From: Ectothiorhodospira shaposhnikovii
Lineage (GTDB): Bacteria > Pseudomonadota > Gammaproteobacteria > Ectothiorhodospirales > Ectothiorhodospiraceae
Direction: 5' to 3'
NCBI RefSeq assembly: GCF_016584105.1
Contig: NZ_NRSM01000023.1
Location: forward strand, 1-56,468
Length of the DNA stretch: 56,468 nt
Position numbers and translations under genes: made by a program. The notes under the pieces were generated by a model. The model was not told where the DNA came from, searched no databases, and saw only the letters and a list, made by a program, of their open reading frames with translations. Below are positions 47,726 to 55,014 of this stretch, in pieces (positions within the stretch are counted from its first letter, which is position 1; every line of letters begins with the position of its first letter).

Positions 47726-48088
47726 TCAGAGCAGCTTGGTGATCTGGGCCGCGGCACGTTTGACATCAAGGAATATGAGGCCAAGTTTGGCGTTGGATTT
47801 CACCAGGACGGTAACAACCGCATCCTGCCCGGCATGGGTCATGAGCACATACCCCTTGTCCCCCTTGATCAGAACCTGCTCAAGGTCACCACGGGCCAGT
47901 TCATTGGAGGTACGATCCCCCAGCGACAGCATGGCGGCACTCATGGCCCCCACCCGATCCTCATCCAGGCCGGCGGGGAGTTGAGAAGCCATCATAAGTC
48001 CGTCCGTGGAGATCACGGCCGAGGCCTCAATGTCCGCGGAGGTGCCGTTGAGTTCTCCAAGCACGGAATTCAGCATGTCGGCAAGCAT
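47726..48088 (-). CDS. Roadblock/LC7 domain protein (MglB-like)
   Basis: This 120-residue protein fits the Roadblock/LC7 fold end to end: MLADMLNSVLGELNG, IEASAVISTDGLMMAS, DEDRVGAMSAAMLSLGDRTS, and GYVLMTHAGQDAVVTVLV. Bacterial members such as MglB act as GTPase-activating partners of MglA-type small GTPases. An MglA-like GTPase gene lies two genes upstream in the same direction, which strongly suggests a working pair. It has an AAGGGG ribosome site. Confidence 0.92.
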   Translation of the reverse strand: MLADMLNSVLGELNGTSADIEASAVISTDGLMMASQLPAGLDEDRVGAMSAAMLSLGDRTSNELARGDLEQVLIKGDKGYVLMTHAGQDAVVTVLVKSNAKLGLIFLDVKRAAAQITKLL

Positions 48089-48171
48089 AAAAAGTCCCCT
48101 TCAGTATCAGACGTCGTTGTTCGGAATAAATGGAGATGACGATTTCCGGGAAAACACGTCACACCCGGGCT

Positions 48172-48804
48172 TCACCGGGCATAGCGCTTGAGCAAGGCCC
48201 AGACCAGTTCCGTCAGGGCCTGCTGATTGAGTCGCGGCACCCCGACAATCACCAGCACGAAGCGCTGGTCGGCAATGTGAAGAGGCCAGAACCCGACCCG
48301 GCTGTTGCCCGCGGCATCCACCAGCGCCCAAGCGCCGGTCCCCAGTCCCATGTTGTGCCGAAGCAGTCCGCTATGGCGTTCATACAGCGTGGCCAGATCC
48401 GCGCTGGCGGCGGAGAGTTCGACGGTGGTTTCATGATTGAAGCCCACCGAGGCCACATGAAATCCCTGTGGATCGGCCAGCAACACCTTGCCATTGTCGG
48501 AAAGCGGTGCCAGCAGACCGGGCAGAACGGATTCCAGCGCCCCCTGGGGGGCCTGCCGGGCGGTGGCAAATCCCTCAACCCAACCCAGTGACTGCACGTA
48601 GTAAAGCATCTCCAGCGCCTCTTCGGCGGTCCCGGTGCCAGTCCATCGCATGAGTTCCGGCAGTGAAAGCCGGGGGCTCATTTCCCCGCTCAGCATCCGC
48701 CGCAATAAAAGACGTGGCGCATCCTGCTCCGGACCGGCGACACTGTAGAAGGCCCCCGCGGGGGTAGGCAGGATGTAATGGTGATCTAGCAGGCGATAAC
48801 CCAT
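48172..48804 (-). CDS. Unassigned protein, winged-helix-like start and longin/roadblock-like end
   Basis: The ATG at 48804 lies five bases after the GTPase stop and gives 211 residues; the frame is open upstream but only as a shadow of the GTPase gene. Residues about 1-90 look like a DNA- or protein-binding helical module (LSLPELMRWTGTGTAEEALEMLYYVQSLGWVEG resembles a winged helix). Residues about 100-205 (KVLLADPQGFHVASVGF, GAWALVDAAGNSRVGF, RFVLVIVG) have the strand and helix order of a longin or roadblock fold. I infer a second roadblock-like partner for the GTPase. No named family is recognised. Confidence 0.65.
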   Translation of the reverse strand: MGYRLLDHHYILPTPAGAFYSVAGPEQDAPRLLLRRMLSGEMSPRLSLPELMRWTGTGTAEEALEMLYYVQSLGWVEGFATARQAPQGALESVLPGLLAPLSDNGKVLLADPQGFHVASVGFNHETTVELSAASADLATLYERHSGLLRHNMGLGTGAWALVDAAGNSRVGFWPLHIADQRFVLVIVGVPRLNQQALTELVWALLKRYAR

Positions 48805-48808
48805 GGGA

Positions 48809-49354
48809 TCAGTCCATCTCCAGGTCGGGATCCAGCGAAAAGAACAGCGCCTCCAGCAGCAGCAGGATGTCACTCCGCTTGCGGGCATCCACCTCGAATA
48901 CCGGGACCACGAGTCCGGCGCGTTGCAAGGGTTCCTGATAGTGGTCGATGCGTGATGATGACCCGGGTCGCAGATCGGTCTTGGTGATACCGATGGCCAG
49001 GTGGGTTTCACGGATGAAGCCCTCGAACGCCGCGAGAAAGAACTCCATGTCACCCCGGGGATTGGGACGGGAATCGTCGATCAGCAACACAAGCCCAAGC
49101 CCGCCTTGGGTCAGGATTTTCCACATGAAATCGAACCGTTCCTGCCCCGGAGTGCCGTACAGATGGACCTTATCCCCTCCCTCCAGCACCATGACGCCGT
49201 AATCCATCGCCACGGTGGTGGTGGCCTTCATCTCCCGCGTCATGTCACTGGCACGGACATCCGTGGACAAGGCGGGCGAATCACTGATGGCGGTGATGGC
49301 CGTGGTCTTGCCCGCCCCTACCGGGCCGGTAAAGATGATCTTGTGGTCTGGCAT
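48809..49354 (-). CDS. MglA-like small GTPase
   Basis: From the ATG at 49354 the product has 181 residues; the open frame extends upstream over the previous gene's end. It shows P-loop GPVGAGKT (10-17), switch II GTPGQERF (67-74), and a base-recognition motif TKTD (124-127). This is the pattern of bacterial Ras-like GTPases such as MglA and related proteins that act with Roadblock partners. MglA sets front-rear polarity and pilus placement in Myxococcus and several other bacteria. The ATG is preceded by the end of the receiver-like gene, 40 bases away, and the next gene starts five bases behind its stop, so an operon is clear. Confidence 0.88.
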   Translation of the reverse strand: MPDHKIIFTGPVGAGKTTAITAISDSPALSTDVRASDMTREMKATTTVAMDYGVMVLEGGDKVHLYGTPGQERFDFMWKILTQGGLGLVLLIDDSRPNPRGDMEFFLAAFEGFIRETHLAIGITKTDLRPGSSSRIDHYQEPLQRAGLVVPVFEVDARKRSDILLLLEALFFSLDPDLEMD

Positions 49355-49394
49355 ACCGGGTCCAATCTCGTGATGATGAGCATCCAGGTCGGCT

Positions 49395-50597
49395 TCAGCG
49401 GCGCAGATGCGCCAGAATTCTTTGCAGAAGATTACGTTTGGCAGCCCCGGAGGCGGGGCTTGCCGGCTGTGTGGCATCACCAGCCCCGCCCCCTTCACTG
49501 AAACCTTCACGCTGCACCAATCCCAGGGTGTCCGCCGCGGTGAAGAATGCAAAGACATACCGCTGCGGAATCCTGAGCCGGCGTGCCGCCTCCGGCAGAG
49601 ACAACGCCTCCCGGGTGAGCAGGGCGGTGATGCGCACTGCGTGAGGGAACGCCGACAACCGCGTCAGATTGGGCCATTGCCTGAGCCGGATCGGGCTGTC
49701 CAGATCCGTTCCCGCCGGCACCCTGCCACGGGATGCAAGCAGGGCGCAGTCCCACAGCAGGGTTTCCAGGTCGGTGTGCGGGAGCCCGCCGGACTCCCGC
49801 ACACCGACCTGATCCCGAGGCACAATCCTGCTGGTTGATTCGGACAGGGGAATGGTTGCCAGGGTGCGCAGTTGCACATCGATCAGATCCACATGGGCCT
49901 GATTCAGGCCGGGCACCAGGGTGATGGAGCCATGATCCAGCTCCACCCTGGCCGCCTGTCCGGCACGCAAGGCCAGCGTCATGGCCTGTCGCAACCGGCC
50001 AACCAGATAGTCATCGGGCTGGAAACGAACACTGGCTGCCTGCAGGGGGTCCCCGGGATCGATATCGGGGGCACGGCCGATGATGTCCCTGATATCCTGG
50101 GCCGCCAGCCTTGAACCGACACGCCCCGGCGACGATGGCATCACCTCCCTGGCGTCGACGGCGCCGGGCTCCGGTGATTGCGGCAAAGCCTTCTCCCGCC
50201 CCTGCCCCTGGGCGCGAAACCCGTGACGGCCATCAGAGGCGGCAACATCCGCGTTCAACCGTTCAGTAGCTGTCTGCAGTGCCGTAACGAGCATCCCGGA
50301 GGTCAGGGGCTTGCGCACGAAAACCATATTGTCGCGGACATCCACATCCTGGATGGACAACAGGATGAATGGGGAATCGGGCCTGGCGCGGGCACGCTCG
50401 ATCCAGAGATCCAGCCCGTCATAACTGTCCAGATCGATCAGGTGCAGATCGGCTGTGTCCGAATCGGACAGAACAAAGCGATTCTTCAGATGCGTCCTGA
50501 ACAGCAGCTCCAGCGCATTTCTCATTCGCTCATCAACGCCGAGCACTGCCACTCTGCGGACGGGAAGACGGTCATCGGACATATCATGCCGCGGCAT
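49395..50597 (-). CDS. Degenerate receiver-domain protein in the GTPase operon
   Basis: The 400-residue product starts with a receiver-like fold (about 10-120): RRVAVLGVDERMRNALELLF, then LHLIDLDSYDG at the place of the phosphorylated Asp, and FVRKPL with the Lys-Pro typical of response regulators. The acidic pocket near the start is not intact, so phosphorylation is doubtful. A Pro/Gln/Arg-rich linker follows. The middle (about 190-260) and end (about 320-370, ITALLTREALSLPEAARRLRIPQRYVFAFF) look like separate alpha/beta and winged-helix modules. No named family is recognised. RomR, a receiver protein of the Myxococcus MglA system, is a functional analogy only. Confidence 0.6.
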   Translation of the reverse strand: MPRHDMSDDRLPVRRVAVLGVDERMRNALELLFRTHLKNRFVLSDSDTADLHLIDLDSYDGLDLWIERARARPDSPFILLSIQDVDVRDNMVFVRKPLTSGMLVTALQTATERLNADVAASDGRHGFRAQGQGREKALPQSPEPGAVDAREVMPSSPGRVGSRLAAQDIRDIIGRAPDIDPGDPLQAASVRFQPDDYLVGRLRQAMTLALRAGQAARVELDHGSITLVPGLNQAHVDLIDVQLRTLATIPLSESTSRIVPRDQVGVRESGGLPHTDLETLLWDCALLASRGRVPAGTDLDSPIRLRQWPNLTRLSAFPHAVRITALLTREALSLPEAARRLRIPQRYVFAFFTAADTLGLVQREGFSEGGGAGDATQPASPASGAAKRNLLQRILAHLRR

Positions 50598-50644
50598 AGT
50601 GGGGATGATTCCGTTCAGGTTCGATCAAATGGGGCGTGAACCGG

Positions 50645-51400
50645 TCAGTCATGGCCGCACGATGCCCTCAAGGCCAGTCGTACCTCTGTTTTACGCCATG
50701 ACTCCAGACCCGGTGCCTCCATTGCGGTCAATCGCTGGAAAATGCCACGGAAATGCTCCAGATCGCCGGTGGCGCGATAGATTTCCAGCAATTCCCGATG
50801 CAACTCCAGACGGGCGGGCGTTTCCAGAACTGCCTTTTCAAGGATGAGCCGCGCTGCATCCAGCTGACCGTGCTCCAGGCAATCCCGAGCTTCGCGCAAG
50901 GGATCGGCCAGGTCGGAGGGTGATGCTTCCTCAAACCGCTCCACCAGACACCAGCTGCCAAGCAAGCCCTTGCCAAGCAGGGAGGTTGAGGCGTCCGGCA
51001 TTGGCTCTCTGGCATCAAGACCCGATTCGACCCGGTTTGCGAGGAAAAGATACTGTTCCGGCGTCAACACCGGCCTGGCGGCGGCGAGCATGCGCCGCCG
51101 AAGTGCGGTGCCACCGGTGCCAAGCACAATGAAGAGGTCAAGCAACGCACCATGGGCGCCATGGCCGTCGGGGATGGAAACAAGAAGGAGGATACGTCGA
51201 ACATGGACCCGAAGATCCTGGGGGGTCCGGGTCACCTGGTAACACAGGAAAGATCGCAGCGCGTCCAGAGTGGCCGGCCCCGTTTCCGGGTGAAGAGCCG
51301 AGGTAGCGTGGACCGAGAATGCCAGTTCCAGATGGCCCGCCCCCGCGGGGACAGTGATCGCGTGCTCGCCCCCCAGCGCCTCGATCACCCGCATGGACAT
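50645..51400 (-). CDS. FimV-like TPR protein
   Basis: This 251-residue protein ends (about 165-225) with a helix set ARDCLEHGQLDAARLILEKA-VLETPARLELHRELLEIYRA, followed by TGDLEHFRGIFQRL, which resembles the C-terminal TPR domain of FimV. FimV organises type IV pili and polar functions in Pseudomonas. The rest has no signal peptide or membrane helix and is not recognised. It is the first gene of the minus-strand set; AGGGTG precedes the ATG. A TPR protein of pilus type at the head of an MglA-like operon supports a surface or polarity role. Confidence 0.65.
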   Translation of the reverse strand: MSMRVIEALGGEHAITVPAGAGHLELAFSVHATSALHPETGPATLDALRSFLCYQVTRTPQDLRVHVRRILLLVSIPDGHGAHGALLDLFIVLGTGGTALRRRMLAAARPVLTPEQYLFLANRVESGLDAREPMPDASTSLLGKGLLGSWCLVERFEEASPSDLADPLREARDCLEHGQLDAARLILEKAVLETPARLELHRELLEIYRATGDLEHFRGIFQRLTAMEAPGLESWRKTEVRLALRASCGHD

Positions 51401-51943
51401 GTTGCATCACCCTGAAGGCGGACCATGTCTGAGAAGCGGTGCCAGGTGGTCCTGATCGTAATCTTTACAACCAACGCCGTGGAGTCCATTCACAAGCTCG
51501 CAAGGGATTCAGCTTCCCGTTAATGAAGACAGCAAGGATCAGGTGCGACAGGGGTATTCCCGAGAAGCGCCATCGAAGGGAATCATGCAACTAAAACAAC
51601 CGGGGATCACTTCCGCAGTATCTAGCACGGCTTCCGATCACGGGTTAAGTCACAGGGTATCAACTGCCGAATCAAGCCGACAGCCGGTTGTCCGGCCTGA
51701 ACCGGGATGATCGCGAGAGGAACATCATTGCGGCCGACTGAGCGGAAGATGGCGGGCCGCGACCGATAGTGATGATCACTACGAATTCGCTATAGCCCTA
51801 CGATCGCGGTGGCGTCGGCGGCCTACTTGACAGCATGGAACATAACTGGAATAGCGGACGCGACATGACGCCCCCACCCGCGTTGAAATCCGCGCCCCAA
51901 ATAGATTACATGTAGTCACGCATGACTATATTCGGAGAGCGGA
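51401..51943. other. Gene-free stretch at chromosome-island junction
   Basis: No convincing reading frame, tRNA or repeat is seen in these 543 bases. The minus strand must hold the promoter of the FimV-like operon and the plus strand that of the toxin-antitoxin pair; TTGACA at about 51833 is a possible -35 without a good -10. Composition shifts here, away from the GC-rich coding pattern to the left, which suits a junction with acquired DNA. Confidence 0.5.
51913..51928. promoter_or_regulatory. Inverted-repeat operator of the toxin-antitoxin pair
   Basis: TAGTCA-CGCA-TGACTA is a perfect inverted repeat ending 15 bases before the antitoxin start. It partly overlaps TATATT (51927-51932), a fair -10 box, so a bound Phd-type antitoxin would block transcription. 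Autoregulation of this kind is usual for type II pairs. Confidence 0.65.
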
Positions 51944-52192
51944 ATGCTGACCATCAACCTAAGAGACGCCAAGGCTAGCTTTTCCAGCCTTGTTGACGAA
52001 GCCGTCAAAGGAGAGATTGTAACCATTACCCGTCATGGCAAGCCCGTTGCGGCCCTGGTCTCGGTCGAGGCGGCGGAGATCGCGCGCAAGGCGCTCGAAC
52101 GCAAACGGGCGGGCCTCGTGAGCTATCTCAGGACGTTCCCAGGTGGAGAGTTCGAGCGTAATCGCACCCCGTCGCGGGATATTGAGCTTTGA
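51944..52192 (+). CDS. Phd/YefM-type antitoxin
   Basis: The 82-residue protein begins with the Phd/YefM fold: NLRDAKASFSSLVDEAVKGE and VTITRHGKPVAALVS (about 4-43), which binds DNA as a dimer. The C-terminal third is basic then acidic and should wrap the toxin. GGAGAG precedes the ATG. Its stop overlaps the toxin start (TTGA), so the two are translationally coupled. Confidence 0.92.
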   Translation: MLTINLRDAKASFSSLVDEAVKGEIVTITRHGKPVAALVSVEAAEIARKALERKRAGLVSYLRTFPGGEFERNRTPSRDIEL

Positions 52193-52650
52193 GCGGCTTT
52201 CTTCTCGACACCAACGTCGTCTACATGTTGGCGCCCTTGAGTGCGGAAGCACCGGCCGGTTTCCTCGACTGGCTGGACCGCATGGACGGTGACGGCCGGT
52301 TATTCCTGTCGGTCGTCTCCGTCCACGAAATCGAGAAGGGGATTGCGCTTCTCGATCACAAGGGAGCAACGGCCAAAGCCGCGAGCCTGAAATCATGGCT
52401 CAGCGGTCTCGTCTCCACATACGAGGACAAGATCATTGGTTTCGACGCTGAGGCTGCGGCGATCGGCGGGCGACTGGAAGCGAAGGCGCTTGCTGCCGGT
52501 CACGACCCCGGTATGGCCGATGCTGTGATCGCCGGTATCGCGGCAGTGCATGAACTCATCATCGTCACCCGCAACACGAAACATTTCCTGCCGTTCGGTG
52601 CCGCCGTGTTGTCGCCCGACGAGGCCGCGGCCGAAGGAAACCGAACATGA
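52189..52650 (+). CDS. PIN-domain toxin (VapC/FitB-like)
   Basis: The 153-residue protein starts at TTG within the antitoxin stop. PIN-domain acidic residues are in place: Asp near residue 7 (FLLDTNVV), Glu near 47 (SVHEIEKGI), Asp near 109 (GMADAVIAG) and Asn/Thr in VTRNTKHF. This is the pattern of FitB/VapC ribonucleases, which cleave RNA when freed from the antitoxin. The pair sits next to an integrated element and was probably acquired. Function as a ribonuclease toxin is inferred from the family. Confidence 0.9.
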   Translation: MSGFLLDTNVVYMLAPLSAEAPAGFLDWLDRMDGDGRLFLSVVSVHEIEKGIALLDHKGATAKAASLKSWLSGLVSTYEDKIIGFDAEAAAIGGRLEAKALAAGHDPGMADAVIAGIAAVHELIIVTRNTKHFLPFGAAVLSPDEAAAEGNRT

Positions 52651-52961
52651 CCACTCCCGCTTCTACAATTCCGCTGCACGCCGACACGGTGCGGCTGATC
52701 TATCGCCGCGACCACCCGCGCGCGCTTGCCCAGCGTGTCGAAGTCGCCGAGGGCGAAGTCAGAATCATGGGATCGAAGTCCCGGTTGCTTCAGACGCTGA
52801 TGGCGAAAAACGGAGTAAACTCAGTGCCCACTCAGGGACTGAAGTGGCGGAAGGGGTGGGATTCGAACCCACGGACGGTTTCCCGTCGCTGGTTTTCAAG
52901 TTTTGTGTGGGCTAGCTTTGTTATCCTGCAACTCGCTTGGCGCAGCTTTATAACGCCTTAA
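52647..52961 (+). pseudogene. C-terminal remnant of a site-specific recombinase
   Basis: This 104-codon frame opens inside the toxin stop. Residues about 25-70 (RALAQRVEVAEGEVRIMGSK, then SRLLQTL) resemble the last residues of large serine-recombinase-like proteins, without the catalytic part, zinc ribbon or coiled coil. From KWRKGWDSNPRT onward the codons simply read through the tRNA-Ser fragment and past it, so the end of the frame is not native. I take it as a remnant of an earlier element at the same attachment site. Confidence 0.5.
52845..52900 (-). other. tRNA-Ser(UGA) 3' fragment, attachment site of the island
   Basis: On the minus strand the sequence runs from an anticodon loop CTTGAAA through ACCAG, a long variable arm, GGTTCGAATCC and the acceptor strand to CCTTCCGCCA. 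It is a tRNA-Ser(UGA) cut at the anticodon loop: the 5' half (acceptor, D arm) is missing, and beyond 52900 the bases no longer match a tRNA. Such 56-bp pieces mark the end of an element inserted in a tRNA gene. The element's integrase begins about 160 bases to the right. Confidence 0.88.
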
Positions 52962-53059
52962 AAATCAGTCACTTGAAGTCGTTGCTTGCTTGGCGCTGAT
53001 TGTCGTAACTTAGCCTAGATTGCTAAACATACGCTAAAAACAGCATCTAGGAGATGACA

Positions 53060-54343
53060 ATGCCGAAGCTCACCAAGACGTACATCGACAAAGCACAAGC
53101 CCCCGCCAGCAACTACGCCATGCACTGGGACGACTCCGTCAAGGGGTATGGTCTGCGGGTCACCGCGAAGGGAAAGAAGGTTTTCGTCGCTATGGGGCGG
53201 GTCAGTGGCAAGGCTGTGTGCTACACCCTTGGCCCCTACGGCGAACTGACCGAGTACGAGGCGCGGGAGAAGGCGCGGAAGGTGCTGCAAGCGATGCGCG
53301 ACGGCATTGACCCTCGGGAGGTGAAGAAGCAGCAGGAGGAAGCCCGCAGGCTTGAGGAAATAGCACAGGTCACGCTCCGCGAGGTTGCCGACGCATACAT
53401 GGGACGACCGGGCAAGCTGAAGGACAGTAGCAAGAAGGAGATCGAGCGCCACGTATCCGTCACCTTCAAGGAGTGGGAGCACAAGCCCATCACCAGTATC
53501 ACCGAGGACATGTGCCGCCAGCGTTACGGCGAGATTCTGACCAAGGGCACCACGGGGAAGGGTACGGGCTCACCAGCTCAGGGGAACCAATCATTCTCGG
53601 TGCTCCGCGCCTTAATCCACTACGCCGGTCGCCGGTACAAGAAGGCGGACGGTACGCCGCTCATCATTAACAACCCTGTCGGCGCACTGAAAGACGACTG
53701 GCAGGAATTGATGCCCCGTAACACACGCATCCCCGAATCGAAGATCGGTGCCGTGTGGTATGCGCTGGAGCAGTGGCGGGAAACTGCATACACACGTGAC
53801 GCACTCGCCAGCATTGACCTGATTATGTTCCTCATTCTCACCGGGGCGAGAAGCGGCGAAGCTATGCCACTAACGTGGGACAGGGTGAATCTTGAGGAAG
53901 GCTGGTTCCACCTGCCCGACACGAAGAACAAGAACCCGGTCTGGATGCCGTTATCCACACAGGCGGTAGAACTGCTCGAGACACGCCAGCGGGTCAAGGG
54001 TAGCCCGTTCGTGTTCACGACCTGGAGCAAGTCAGGCCATATCACCAGCCCGCGAGACATGATGAAGAAGGTTAGCGCGATTGCAGGGCTACACCTGACC
54101 CCACACGATCTGCGGCGCACCTTTACCACCTTCGGCGTGGCCAAGTGCGGCATTGATCCTCTCAAGATCGAGCTGCTCACGAACCACGTTCCCAAGGGTG
54201 TTACCGCCAAGCATTACCTTGAGACGAATCACCTGCAATACCTGAAACCCGAGGTGCAGCGCATGGCCGACTGGATCACCGGCGAGGCAAAGATTGCCGA
54301 GGCTATGGCCAAGGGTGACAACGTGGTGGCGCTCCGTGCGTAA
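53060..54343 (+). CDS. Tyrosine-type integrase (P4-like, DUF4102 arm-binding domain)
   Basis: From the ATG at 53060 (AGGAG six bases upstream) the protein has 427 residues. The N-terminus (about 1-95, SVKGYGLRVTAKGKKVFVA) is an arm-type DNA-binding domain of the P4 family, the middle a core-binding domain, and the end the catalytic domain with Arg in GARSGEAMPL, His and Arg in HDLRRTFTT, His in TNHVPKGVT and the nucleophile Tyr in AKHYLE. It lies next to the tRNA-Ser fragment, the expected place, and points into the element. Confidence 0.93.
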   Translation: MPKLTKTYIDKAQAPASNYAMHWDDSVKGYGLRVTAKGKKVFVAMGRVSGKAVCYTLGPYGELTEYEAREKARKVLQAMRDGIDPREVKKQQEEARRLEEIAQVTLREVADAYMGRPGKLKDSSKKEIERHVSVTFKEWEHKPITSITEDMCRQRYGEILTKGTTGKGTGSPAQGNQSFSVLRALIHYAGRRYKKADGTPLIINNPVGALKDDWQELMPRNTRIPESKIGAVWYALEQWRETAYTRDALASIDLIMFLILTGARSGEAMPLTWDRVNLEEGWFHLPDTKNKNPVWMPLSTQAVELLETRQRVKGSPFVFTTWSKSGHITSPRDMMKKVSAIAGLHLTPHDLRRTFTTFGVAKCGIDPLKIELLTNHVPKGVTAKHYLETNHLQYLKPEVQRMADWITGEAKIAEAMAKGDNVVALRA

Positions 54344-54431
54344 AACCGGGCTAGCCCCTAAATATCAATGAAAACATCACGTTGCAAAGGCGCTGCAATC
54401 GTCGTACAGTAATTCCCAACAACCTCGCTTC

Positions 54432-54474
54432 CCAGTCCGAGCGTGACGCGGAACCCTCAACGGGTTCGGACTGG
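54432..54474. repeat. Nested inverted repeats in the island
   Basis: CCAGTCCGA (54432-54440) is complementary to TCGGACTGG (54466-54474), and inside it GAACCC (54451-54456) is complementary to GGGTTC (54462-54467). The two arrangements overlap by two bases, so they are alternative or stacked structures. The site lies between the integrase and excisionase-like genes. A recombination accessory site, small RNA or operator are all possible. Confidence 0.5.
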
Positions 54475-54587
54475 TAACGAAAAGTCTGCATGGCAGGCGG
54501 CGGGCAACTGGCACCCCAACACGGTGCAGTTCGCCTACCGCCTGCTTTCGTTTGTGCAGTCGGTGGGCTTGCTGAGAGCAACCGCCC

Positions 54588-54857
54588 ATGAACCTTGATG
54601 AAATGACCTTCGAGCAGCTTTGCGAGCTGTTCAACTACACCCCCAAAGGCCGCCCCCTGACCAACGAAGAAGCCGCCGAGCTTCTGAGCTTCGCTCCCAA
54701 CACGCTGGAGCAGCACCGCCACAAGGGAACCGGCCCCAACTTCTTCAGCCCACCCGGCACCCGCCGCGTCTGGTACTCCGAGCGCGTCCTACTTGAATGG
54801 CTGGCATCCGGTGCGCGTAGCAGCACCAGCGAAGCGACCGTTAAGGCGTGCGCCTGA
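54588..54857 (+). CDS. Excisionase-like helix-turn-helix protein
   Basis: The 89-residue protein has a MerR/AlpA-like winged helix: LTNEEAAELLSFAPNTLEQHR (about 24-44) followed by GPNFFSPPGTRRVWYSERVLLEWL (about 49-72). Such proteins in P4-like islands act as excisionases or as activators of the integrase and replication genes. It lies between integrase and primase on the same strand, the usual order. Confidence 0.8.
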   Translation: MNLDEMTFEQLCELFNYTPKGRPLTNEEAAELLSFAPNTLEQHRHKGTGPNFFSPPGTRRVWYSERVLLEWLASGARSSTSEATVKACA

Positions 54858-54965
54858 CGAACGCCAAACCCCATAACTGGCGTTCACTCGCTGGCAAATG
54901 GAATAACGCTGCGGCTAGCGCGACCGGCGACACGTCGCTTTCTAGCCCACTTGCAGCCCATCAAG

Positions 54966-54998
54966 AAAAAAGCGGCAGGGTTGGGCCGACCCTGCCGC
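54966..54998 (-). terminator. Hairpin with A/T tract upstream of the primase gene
   Basis: GCGGCAGGGT (54972-54981) pairs perfectly with ACCCTGCCGC (54989-54998) across 7 bases. On the minus strand it is followed by six T, which makes a textbook terminator for transcription entering from the right. On the plus strand the stem ends 16 bases before the primase ATG and could affect its translation. No minus-strand gene is visible upstream in the window. Confidence 0.6.
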
Positions 54999-55014
54999 CT
55001 TAAAGGTACTGTCT

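Noticed and set aside
51401..51943. Possible riboswitch or small RNA before the FimV-like operon
   Set aside because: No match to the c-di-GMP riboswitch core or another known aptamer could be made out, and no strong hairpin with a T run is present.
52861..52961. Native C-terminus of the recombinase-like frame
   Set aside because: These codons coincide with the tRNA-Ser fragment and following island DNA, so the reading is accidental.
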